Origin: an uncultured Verrucomicrobiota bacterium
Lineage (GTDB): Bacteria > Verrucomicrobiota > Kiritimatiellia > RFP12 > UBA1067
Assembly: GCA_946631535.1 (NCBI GenBank)
Contig: CAMPAF010000061.1
Span: 1 to 11,496, forward strand
Reading direction: 5' to 3'
Length of the DNA stretch: 11,496 nucleotides
A program made the translations under genes and the position numbers. Below are positions 1 to 7,700 of this stretch, one piece after another. Numbering within the stretch: position 1 is the stretch's first letter; the number at the start of each line of letters is the position of its first letter. The notes below the pieces were generated by a model. The model had not been told where the DNA came from. It ran no database searches and worked only from the letters and a program-made list of their open reading frames with translations.

Positions 1-722
1 CGGATCCCGCATTGGGCATTGCCCACCGCCACGCCAGTCCCCAAACTTGCATTCACCGTTGTCCTGTTCAACGTGAACATGCCGTTCGTAAACGCGAATT
101 CGTTGAGCTTGGAGATGTCTGGAGTCGTTTCTGAACTCGCTCCGTACTTGACGGTTGGATGTTGAGGAAGAACCGTTCCGCGCCACACGACGTAAGCCGT
201 CGTCCTGCTGGCAGCGTTCGCACAGACGGCGAACCCGTTGTTAGTGCTCGAACCGATGCATGCGGCGTAGTCCCTGTTCTTGTAGACCGAATAGTACCCA
301 AAGCGGATGCCATAGACGTCATAGTCGTAAACGCCGGTATTGATGTAGCTATATTGCCGAGGTTGCCTCAGCACGTCGAGCCGGGCGAAACGCTCGTATG
401 ACGCGATACGGCAGGGAGTGCCGTTCGTGATGCCGAGCGCCGCGAGGGCGACGGTGTACGTTCCGCCGCCGGACGGCACGGAATCGACGATCAGCGAGGA
501 GTTGGACCAGTCTGCGGCGACACTCCCCTTGTCGGTGGCGTCCCAGAGCAGCTTCAGCCCCTTTCTCGCGTAGACGGACGAGGCCGTCACCGTCAACGTG
601 TTGCCGTCGATGGAATACGCGACGTCGCCGAACGTCGAATTTGCCGCGATTGCCATAACCGCAGCGAGGCACACGGCGATTTTGCCGCCCCCGATTCGGG
701 ATGATCTTGCGATGTCATGCAT
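1..722 (-). CDS. Exported protein of unknown function, LamG-like style, 3' part missing
   Basis: The reading frame is open from an ATG at 722 to the window edge (240 codons) with no stop, so the C-terminus lies outside. The start is supported by GGAGA seven bases upstream. Residues 1-33 look like a Sec signal peptide: a basic n-region (two Arg, one Lys), a hydrophobic core IAVCLAAVMAIAA and possible cleavage near STFG/DV. The mature part begins with a beta-rich segment (YSIDGNTLTVTASSVYAR), followed around residues 123-170 by SYINTGVYDYDVYGIRFGYY and SSTNNGFAVCAN. This resembles the 'YIDTG..' segment that opens LamG-like domains in large exported proteins of Kiritimatiellota and Lentisphaerae, as I recall them. 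It follows the porin gene by 60 bases with no promoter-like box or terminator in the gap, so co-transcription with that gene is likely. No catalytic motif is visible. Being an exported surface protein is well supported; the domain assignment is tentative. Confidence 0.75.
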   Translation of the reverse strand, partial: MHDIARSSRIGGGKIAVCLAAVMAIAANSTFGDVAYSIDGNTLTVTASSVYARKGLKLLWDATDKGSVAADWSNSSLIVDSVPSGGGTYTVALAALGITNGTPCRIASYERFARLDVLRQPRQYSYINTGVYDYDVYGIRFGYYSVYKNRDYAACIGSSTNNGFAVCANAASRTTAYVVWRGTVLPQHPTVKYGASSETTPDISKLNEFAFTNGMFTLNRTTVNASLGTGVAVGNAQCGI

Positions 723-782
723 GGCCGTCTCTCCTTTTGTGCCCAACGCCTCCGTCTGCGCCAGTCCCTTTCCCTCTCGCCA

Positions 783-1667
783 TCACCAGGTCACCGCCAA
801 GTGCACGCCGCCGCGCAGAATGCCGGCGTTGTAGTGGTCGTGCATGTCGTAGGAGCTGTGCCGCACCTGGCGACTGAGGTTGTAGAAGTAGGTGAGGCTG
901 GCGCCCACCTTCACGTTGTCGAGGATCTTGTACCAGAGGCCGAGGTCGTGATGGAAGTAGTTGAACGCCACGCCGTCCACGCCGCCGCGCGTGTAGTGGT
1001 CCATGTACGAGCCGTTGGCGACGCCGAAGCCGGAGCCGAGGTTGAGCGAAAGCTCGTCCGTGATCTTGAACGCGTGGGTGAAGTCGAAGTCGAAGAAGAG
1101 GGAGTTTTCGGCGTTGTGTCCGTTCTCGTCGAGATCCCACCACACGTAGAAGCTGGGCGTGATGTATGGGTTGCGCCACTTGACGCCGGCGATGAACTCG
1201 TCCGTCTCGCGCATGCCGCGCGAGTGGCGGTTGGGGAACTGGTAGAAGATCCCGCCCACGTCGAAGTCGAGGCAGTCGAAGAAGGTCTTCACGTAGCCCA
1301 CGCGCTCGTCGACGATGCTCATGCCGCCGAAGCGGTGTGGCGGCTTGTTGCCGTCGATGGCGAAGTTCGCCCAGAAGCGGAACTTGAACGCGCCGTATTC
1401 GGCGTTCTCGCCGAGCTTGACGAAGATGTTCTGCGCCGGCTGCCACACAGGACGGTCGAAGAGAATCTGCCCGCGCCACACGTACGCCGAGTAGAACGCG
1501 AGTTCCGTCGAGAGGTCGACGTAGCGGTCGAGGAACGAATCCTCCTGTTCGACGACCGGCGGCGCCGCCTCGGCGGCCGGCGCGGCGTTCGTGACGGCGG
1601 TTGACGGTTCGGCGGCGCAGAGCGCGCCCGCCGCGAAAACTGAGACGACAAATGCTTTCGTTTTCAT
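783..1667 (-). CDS. Outer-membrane beta-barrel protein, TorF-like putative porin
   Basis: A 294-residue protein. Residues 1-19 form a signal peptide (MKTKAFVVSVFAAGALCAA); the Cys at 17 lacks a proper lipobox, so SPase I cleavage is expected. An Ala/Pro/Glu-rich linker (about 20-42) precedes amphipathic strands. SAYVWRGQ at 60-67 resembles the 'SdYvfRG' signature near the start of TorF/Gcw_chp family porins. Alternating aromatic strands follow (FKFRFWANFAI, SFYVWWDLD, SLFFDFDFTHAF, LSLNLGSGFGV, VGASLTYFYNL). The chain ends HLAVTW, a terminal aromatic residue as in BAM-recognised barrels. The likely role is diffusion of small solutes through the outer membrane; the substrate is unknown. It lies 43 bases after the LamG gene but has its own extended -10 box. 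No Shine-Dalgarno is present, which fits a leaderless mRNA. The barrel nature is fairly secure; the family name is less so. Confidence 0.8.
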   Translation of the reverse strand: MKTKAFVVSVFAAGALCAAEPSTAVTNAAPAAEAAPPVVEQEDSFLDRYVDLSTELAFYSAYVWRGQILFDRPVWQPAQNIFVKLGENAEYGAFKFRFWANFAIDGNKPPHRFGGMSIVDERVGYVKTFFDCLDFDVGGIFYQFPNRHSRGMRETDEFIAGVKWRNPYITPSFYVWWDLDENGHNAENSLFFDFDFTHAFKITDELSLNLGSGFGVANGSYMDHYTRGGVDGVAFNYFHHDLGLWYKILDNVKVGASLTYFYNLSRQVRHSSYDMHDHYNAGILRGGVHLAVTW

Positions 1668-1675
1668 CGCCGCGT

Positions 1676-1684
1676 ATTATACCA
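1676..1684 (-). promoter_or_regulatory. Extended -10 promoter element of the porin gene
   Basis: The minus strand reads TGGTATAAT, a perfect extended -10 (TG-N-TATAAT). No convincing -35 hexamer lies 16-18 bases upstream, which is common for extended -10 promoters. Only eight bases separate the box from the porin ATG, so transcription would start at or within a base or two of the start codon. The preceding three bases are also shared with the promoter at 10548 (TTTGGTATAAT in both). Confidence 0.6.
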
Positions 1685-1710
1685 AAGATTCCGCCTGCAC
1701 GTCCGCCGCC

Positions 1711-4578
1711 TCAACGGAAGATGATCGTGATTCCCTTGGGCGGATCGGCAAGCTCGAGCGGCTCGACGAGCTTCCAGCCCGCGAGCAGATAGCCCGACGC
1801 ACCGTTTCGGACGGCGTTCGAGAGGACGCTCGCGTCCTCTGCGTCCGGCGCGGACAGCGGCCAGTAGCCGACCAGGCCCGGCTCCGATCCGTAGAGCCGC
1901 TGGCGCATCGTCTCGCGGATCTCGTCCCCGCTGCGTGCGCGATTCCACACGCGCGCCTCGCGTATCGAGCCGCAGAGCGAGCGGCCGTTCTCCGCCGCGT
2001 AGCGGTCGTCCGTGCCGCCTAGCGTCAGCATGATCTGGTCCGTCTCGCTCCACGGCGAGAGCGTCGTGTAGTTCTCCACCGTCTTCTTCAGTTCGCCGTT
2101 CACGTAGAGCTTCAGCGTCGAGCCCTCGCGCGTCGCGGCGTAATGCGTCCATCGTCCAAGCAGCGACGGCTCGTCCACCACCTGCCAGCCGCCGGCATTC
2201 CCCTCGCCGTCCGCGCCGCCGAAGTACACGCCAAAGTGATCCGTTTCGTAGAATCCCATCGCGAAGCGTTCTGGAGCACTTGACTCGTGCTTCCACTGGT
2301 TGAAGAGCGGCGTCCAGTGGTCGGCGTCCATCCACGCCGTCACGCGCGCCCACGTCTCGAACGTGAAGTCCTGCACGTCGATCTTCTCCGAAGTGCGCGC
2401 CACCGAGAACCATGCGCCGTCAAGCACGGGCGCCAGCTCGGCCGCCGCCACCTCCTCCATCGGCGCGAGGTCGGGCACCTTGGACTCCGCAACCCACGAG
2501 TTGCCCGTGCCAAAGTTGTGCACGCCCCGCGTCACGCGGTTCAGGACCTTCGCCCCGCTGCGGCTATCCGTCAGCGGCCAGCAACCCACCAGCCCCGTTT
2601 CCTTTCCTGTCGCCGCCTTGGGCATCGCGGCGACAATCTCCGCCTGCGTCCGCGCGTAGTTCCACACGCGCACCTCCCGCAGGTCTCCCCCGAACGCCGT
2701 GTTGTTGCCCGTGGTGCACAGCTGGAAGTAGGCGTCAGGCGGCGGGTCGGTGGTCAGGGCGGTCCCCGTGCCGACGACCTCTCCGTTGAGGTAAAGCGTC
2801 ACGTCCGTCCCCGACCGCGTCGCCGCCAGGTGGAACCATTCGCCAAGAGTCACGCCCGTGTTGGACGTGACGATGATGCCGTCGCCCGAGCTGCCGACGC
2901 GAACGCTTGGCTGGCGCGAGTTTCCGGAAAACATGAGCGAAACCCACGTCGTCCTGTTGCCGCTGACGTACTGTCCCATCAAGTAGTTGATGCTCGCGGC
3001 GTCTATGGCCGGGAAACGCGCCCACGTCTCCATCGTGAAGTCCGAGGACGTGATCTTCACGTCCGTCGTGATGCCTTTGCCCGCCCGCTCCGAATGGAGC
3101 GTGTATGCAGGCAACCAGGTGAAGCCGGTGTTGAACATTCCCTCTGTCGAGCGCGTCATCACGCCCTGCGCGCCCGTCACCTTGTTGAACACGTCGCCGC
3201 CGTCCTCGTCCAGCGGCCAGCAACCCAGCAGACCTTCCTCCCTCCCCGATGCCGCCCGCATGTAGCCGGACGCGATCTCCTCCGCCGTCCGCGCGCGGTT
3301 CCACACGCGCGCCTCGCGCAAGAAACCGTGCATCGAGGAATTGTTGTTGGGAACAGACCCCGTGTTGAACAGTTCCATGACGTCGTCGGGCGGCGCACCG
3401 ACGGACCGCGTCCCGCTCCCCACCTGCCTTCCGTTCAGATAGAGCTTCACGTTGCCGTCCGCGTCGCGGGTCCCCGCCAGATGGAACCATTTCCCCACTT
3501 CTATGTTCGTGTCGGAGACGATCGGGCTGGAGCTCCCGACGAAGAACCTGGGCGTCATCGTCGTCCCCTCAATGCAGAGCGAGACCCACGTGGTCTTGTC
3601 CCCGGCCACGTATTGGCCCATCAGATAGGACCGTTCGCTGCTGCCTGTATGGGCTCGGTCGATCATCGCCCACGTCTCGAGCGTGTACGTCCTCGTCGTC
3701 AGCTTCACGTCGGTGCGGATGCTCGCCTTGGAGATGCGGGACGAATGCAGCGCGGGGGCGGACGCGGGCGCCGGACCGTCCGGCGGGGCGATCTTCGCGT
3801 CGAGCGACGCGTCCTCCACCAGCTGCTGCGTGGGCGGCACCACGAGGTCGAGCCCCTCCGCCCAGTTCTTCGCCACGCTGCCGCCCGCCGTGCCGTCCGA
3901 GAACGGCACGTAGAGGAAAAGATTGGTCTCGGCGCCCGTCAGGCGCGTCGCATAGTTCGCGGCGATCTCCTCGTCCGTCCGCGCCACCGTCCACAGGCGC
4001 ACGTCCGCGAGCTTGCCCTGGAACACGTGGTTGTTCTGGTCGTTCAGCGACGTGCTGTTGTTGTGGCCGGTCCGTTCGCACCCGATCGCCGCCAGGTAGC
4101 TGGAGGTGACGGTGTTCGTAAGCCGATCCGACGTCGCCTCCCACTTAAACTCGCCGTTGATGAACAGTCGCGCGGACTCCTTCGTCTTTGAGACCGCCAC
4201 ATGCGTCCATTCGTTCAGCGGAACCGACAGTTCCGCCGCAGCCTCCGTCCCGTACGACGGATGCCATCCCCCGCCGAAGTACAGCGTGAACATCCCGCGC
4301 GCGAGGCAGGCGAGCATGTTGTGGGCCGGGACCCCGGTCGCCATGACCGAGAAGATGTAGTTGTACTTCCCGCTCGGATAGTCGTAGGACGGGTTGACCC
4401 ACGCCTCGACGGTGAAGTTCGTCACGTTCGCGGGCAGCTTGTAGTGCGCCGCGCCCATGCCGTTCGTGCGGAAATTCTCCGTCGCCCAGTCGGCGTTCTG
4501 CAGCACGACCGCGCCATGCGCCGCCGTGACGAGCATTCCGGCGATTCCCATCGCCGCCCAAACAACCGTTCTCTTCAT
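1711..4578 (-). CDS. Exported protein with four tandem LamG-like domains
   Basis: A 955-residue protein. The start at 4578 is chosen because MKRTVVWAAMGIAGMLVTAAHG is a good signal peptide and GGAGGAAGG lies 10-14 bases upstream; the frame stays open 30 codons further but would put a charged leader ahead of the signal peptide. Four concanavalin-A-like (Laminin_G_3) domains occupy about 44-226, 275-456, 490-670 and 716-909. Each shows the same marks in order: F-T-hydrophobic-E-[AT]-W; W-[TF]-H followed by a strand and LY-[LV]-NGE or similar; then R-[LV]-W-x-x-AR-x-x-x-E-I; in domains 2-4 also GL-[LV]-G-x-WPL. Such domains bind glycans or act as adhesive spacers, usually with calcium; no glycoside hydrolase or protease domain is visible. 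The C-terminus (GITIIFR) carries no sorting signal I recognise. It follows the giant beta-helix gene by 177 bases, with its own promoter. A role in binding or adhesion is inferred. Confidence 0.85.
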   Translation of the reverse strand: MKRTVVWAAMGIAGMLVTAAHGAVVLQNADWATENFRTNGMGAAHYKLPANVTNFTVEAWVNPSYDYPSGKYNYIFSVMATGVPAHNMLACLARGMFTLYFGGGWHPSYGTEAAAELSVPLNEWTHVAVSKTKESARLFINGEFKWEATSDRLTNTVTSSYLAAIGCERTGHNNSTSLNDQNNHVFQGKLADVRLWTVARTDEEIAANYATRLTGAETNLFLYVPFSDGTAGGSVAKNWAEGLDLVVPPTQQLVEDASLDAKIAPPDGPAPASAPALHSSRISKASIRTDVKLTTRTYTLETWAMIDRAHTGSSERSYLMGQYVAGDKTTWVSLCIEGTTMTPRFFVGSSSPIVSDTNIEVGKWFHLAGTRDADGNVKLYLNGRQVGSGTRSVGAPPDDVMELFNTGSVPNNNSSMHGFLREARVWNRARTAEEIASGYMRAASGREEGLLGCWPLDEDGGDVFNKVTGAQGVMTRSTEGMFNTGFTWLPAYTLHSERAGKGITTDVKITSSDFTMETWARFPAIDAASINYLMGQYVSGNRTTWVSLMFSGNSRQPSVRVGSSGDGIIVTSNTGVTLGEWFHLAATRSGTDVTLYLNGEVVGTGTALTTDPPPDAYFQLCTTGNNTAFGGDLREVRVWNYARTQAEIVAAMPKAATGKETGLVGCWPLTDSRSGAKVLNRVTRGVHNFGTGNSWVAESKVPDLAPMEEVAAAELAPVLDGAWFSVARTSEKIDVQDFTFETWARVTAWMDADHWTPLFNQWKHESSAPERFAMGFYETDHFGVYFGGADGEGNAGGWQVVDEPSLLGRWTHYAATREGSTLKLYVNGELKKTVENYTTLSPWSETDQIMLTLGGTDDRYAAENGRSLCGSIREARVWNRARSGDEIRETMRQRLYGSEPGLVGYWPLSAPDAEDASVLSNAVRNGASGYLLAGWKLVEPLELADPPKGITIIFR
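1852..4449 (-). repeat. Four tandem LamG-domain repeats within the gene
   Basis: The domain units lie at about 3901-4449, 3211-3756, 2569-3111 and 1852-2433. Units 2 and 3 are the closest pair: both contain YLMGQYV-[AS]-G followed by TTWVSL, a W-F-H-L-A core and the same ending around ATGKE/ASGRE and GCWPL. This points to a later internal duplication of one domain than the split from the outer two. Confidence 0.8.
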
Positions 4579-4588
4579 CCGTCTTTTT

Positions 4589-4597
4589 CCTTCCTCC
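4589..4597 (-). promoter_or_regulatory. Ribosome-binding site that fixes the LamG gene start
   Basis: The minus strand reads GGAGGAAGG, with GGAAGG ending ten bases before the ATG at 4578. It overlaps an upstream in-frame ATG (4599), which would place the purine tract inside the coding sequence; this argues for the downstream start, the one directly followed by the signal peptide. Confidence 0.65.
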
Positions 4598-4603
4598 ATC
4601 GGC

Positions 4604-4625
4604 GCGCGCCGCTCACGCGACGCGC
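4604..4625 (-). promoter_or_regulatory. GUGA-capped leader hairpin before the LamG gene
   Basis: On the minus strand GCGCGTCGC and GCGGCGCGC can pair over nine positions (eight GC pairs and one U-G wobble) around the loop GTGA, a GNRA-type tetraloop. One further U-G pair is possible at the base. The 3' edge is six bases from the Shine-Dalgarno tract. No U-run follows, so it does not look like an intrinsic terminator; it could control translation or mRNA stability, or be a by-product of GC-rich sequence. Confidence 0.45.
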
Positions 4626-4658
4626 AGACCAGAGTTGACCATAAGTGTGCTTGCGCCC

Positions 4659-4688
4659 AATATATCATATTCCTGATATTTCTGCCAA
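4659..4688 (-). promoter_or_regulatory. Promoter of the LamG gene (-35 TTGGCA, extended -10)
   Basis: The minus strand carries TTGGCA (4688-4683), an 18-base spacer and TATATT (4664-4659), preceded by TG-A to give an extended -10. Transcription would start near 4652 and leave a leader of about 74 bases containing the hairpin and ribosome-binding site. It lies 68 bases beyond the stop codon of the upstream gene, so the LamG gene need not depend on read-through. No terminator is visible between the stop at 4756 and this box. Confidence 0.6.
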
Positions 4689-4755
4689 TCGGCTACTGTC
4701 GCTACTTTCCGCACCGCGTACTTCCGCCAGGGCAAACGCATCGCGCCGAGACGGT

Positions 4756-7700
4756 CTACCTCTCCGTCACCCGCAATCTGAAGAAGCGGACGGGGGCGGA
4801 GGATACGGGGATTTCCGTGCGGCCGCTGGGGTTGAGGGAATATGCGGTGGAGGTGCCTTTTCCGTCGAGGGAATCGGTGGCGACGATGGCGATGTCGAAT
4901 CCCGTGGCGACGGGTGCGAGCGGCGGCGTGTGGATCACCACCTGCCCGTCCTCAAACGAGATCGAGAGGAGAGGCTGTTCCGTGAACGCGCCCGTCGCGT
5001 TGCCGAAGACATAGCGGAAGACATTGTGCATCCCATTCGCGTCCGTCGCGTTCCATGTGCCCGCGATGCCTTTCGCCGCCGCCCAGGCGGCGTAGTCTAC
5101 CTGACGAACCGTGATCGTGCGCGTGGCGCCCTCTGTCACGTCGTTCAGCAAAGGGGAAACGGCGACCGGACCGCAGGTTCCGCCGAAGCTCACCCCGATG
5201 GCGTTGTCGCAGCGGCTGCCATGCGTAGCGATGACGCGTGTAATGCCATCGGTGATGGAAACGTCCCCGCAGGAGCTGTAATATCCGCTGCCGATACCAG
5301 CCGCATCCTCACCGCCGGTGGCGGTGACGGTTCCGCCCGAGATGGTCACATCGCCGCACACGCTGTGATATCCGCTGCCGATACCAGCCGCATACTCGCC
5401 GCCGGTGGCGGTGACGATTCCGCCCGAGATGGTCACGACCCCGCACGTGGAAGAGTGATATCCGCTGCCGATGCCAGCCGCATCCTCACCGCCGGTGGAG
5501 ACGACGGTTCCACCAGAGATGGCGATGTCCCCGCAGTCGGCGTTTTTCCCGCTACCGATGCCTGCCGCACTGTCCCCACTCGTAGCGGTGACGGTTCCGC
5601 CCGAGATGGCGATGTCCCCGCAAGAAGAGTCCCGTCCGCTTCCGATGCCTGCGCCGCAATTGGCATTCGTAACGGTGACGGTGCCCCCGCAGATGGCAAT
5701 GTCGCCACAAGAGGAATACGACACCCCACTACCGATACATGCGCCATCTCCACCGGCAAACGCCGTGACGAAACCGCCCGAGATGGTGATGTCGCCGCAC
5801 GTGGCGCTTATTTTCCTGTTCCCGCTTCCGCAACCGATGCCTGCGGCATCGTCGCCCCAGGCATCGACAATGCCTCCGCAGATGGTAATGGATGCGCAAG
5901 AGCCTCCGTTCCCGCTGCCGATGCCCGCGCTCGCGTCGCATCCCCTAGCGGTGATCACGCCATCTTCGATGACGACATCGCCGCAGGTGCCACCATATCC
6001 GCTGCCGATGCCGGCGCCGTAGTTCCCCATAGCAGTGATGACGCCGCCTTCGATGACGATGTCGCCGCAGGCGCCACCATCTCCGGTACCGATGCCAGCG
6101 CTCCATCCGAGACTGCTGGCGTCAAGCGAACCGCCGCCTCGGATGACGAGCGTCTTGCCGGCCGGACCTGGCTGAATGCCGGGGCTGCCGTCGCCACCTT
6201 TCACGACGTTGTCGCCCTCAAGGATAATGATGGCGTTGCCCAGGCAGGTGATGCCCGCCCAGTTATGGGAATAATCGCCGGAGATGGCGGTGATATTCAC
6301 GTTGCTGATCGTCACCGTGGCCCCCTTGGCAATAACGACATGGGTGTCGGCGCCGCCCGTGCCGGTAAGCGTCTGCTCGTTGTACAGCGTGACATCGCCG
6401 GTCTCCGCCGTTAGGACAACAAGGGGAGAGAACGTCACCCAGTGCGCGATGAACGTCCTGTCGCCGGCGGATCCGTGAGGTATGGTGACGGTCATGGTCG
6501 GCGTGTCCTGCCCTTCCCAGGTCCAGCCGACGAAGACGAACCCATTGCGCACGGGTTCTTCAAGCGTAATGTCGCCGCTCTCGACGGTGTAGGAGACGAG
6601 GGCATCCTCGCCTTTCACGCCACCTTCTCCGAGAACATAGTCGATCGCATAGGGATGCGGCGTCCACTGCGCGTAGAGCGTAATGTCGCCGTAGCAGAAG
6701 AACGCCTGTCCGGCGGCAAATCCGATGCCGGTTCCGTCCCGCCTGGTGTTCCATTCCACGAAGTCGTAGTGCGCACGGGCGAAGGAACATCCGATCATGC
6801 ATTGCGGGACATTGGCGGCGAACGGGCGGTCGGCCATTTCGCCTTCGCCGCCGTTGGCGTCGAAGGTGACGGCATGGGTGCTGCTGGTGTCCGAAGGATC
6901 GTATGTCACGGTGCTCTGCTCGATGCTGCCCAGCGCCACGCCCGCAACGGTCACGGCGCCGCAGGAACTCCATCTGAAGCTCGTACCGACGCAGTTAGTC
7001 GTGCTTGCGCCCGCAGTGGCAGTGACAAAGGTCACGCCATCGCCGATGGTGATGTCGCCACAAGATGAAGGTGTATTCCGATTGCCGAGTCCGCAGCCGA
7101 TGCCAGGAGCTTGTTCCCCGCCCGTGGCAGTGATTGTTCCGCCAGAGATGGTCATGTCGCCGCAGATACCATAATTTCCGCAACCAATGCCTGCGGACCA
7201 TCTGCCGCCCGTGGCGGTGATTGTTCCGCCAGAGATGGTTATGTCGCCGCAAGCGGCGGTTCTCCCGCTGCCGATGCCTGAAGCATTGGTTCCGCCCATG
7301 GCCACAATGACGCCGCCCTCGATGACGATGTCACCGCAGGTGCCACCATCTCCGCTGCCGATGCCGGGAGCATCGGTTCCGCCTTTGGCCGCAATGACGC
7401 CGCCTTCGATGACGATGTTGCCGCAGGTGCCACCATCTCCGCTGCCGATGCCGGGACCATCCCACTCGCCGCAGGCTTCAAGCGAACCGTTGCCACGGAT
7501 GGTGAGCGTCGTACCCGGAGGGCCTGGCTGGATGCCGGGATAATACATGTGGCGGGAATTGACAATGTTGTCGTCTTCGAGAATGATGACGGCATCTCCC
7601 AGACATGTGATGCCAGCCCAATTGTGGATTGAATATGAACTGGTTCCGGTGATGGTCGCATTGCTCAACGCCACGGTGGCGCCGGCCAAAACCGTGACAT

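Noticed and set aside
717..1604. A 295-codon open frame on the plus strand opposite the porin gene.
   Set aside because: It is a Val-, Glu- and Arg-rich shadow; the minus-strand frame has a signal peptide, barrel strands and a terminal aromatic residue.
1611..1667. A lipoprotein signal in the porin (Cys at residue 17).
   Set aside because: The residues before the Cys are G-A-L, with Leu directly before it, which does not fit a lipobox; the protein is a barrel and normal SPase I cleavage fits better.
2287..4191. A 634-codon open frame on the plus strand opposite the LamG gene.
   Set aside because: Composition is Arg-, His- and Pro-rich, typical of an antisense frame in GC-rich coding DNA, while the opposite strand encodes four clear LamG domains and a signal peptide.
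4579..4668. An upstream start for the LamG protein at 4668 or 4599.
   Set aside because: The extension would overlap the promoter and ribosome-binding site and would bury the signal peptide.
5167..6102. Regularly spaced similar units that could suggest a CRISPR array.
   Set aside because: The units are coding, keep one reading frame at 84-100 base periods and vary as a protein does; there are no separate repeats and unique spacers.
4645..6414. A 589-codon open frame on the plus strand opposite the module C repeats.
   Set aside because: It is the antisense reading of the repeat array; its own low-complexity repeats mirror the period of the sense gene, and it has no ribosome-binding site or recognisable domain.
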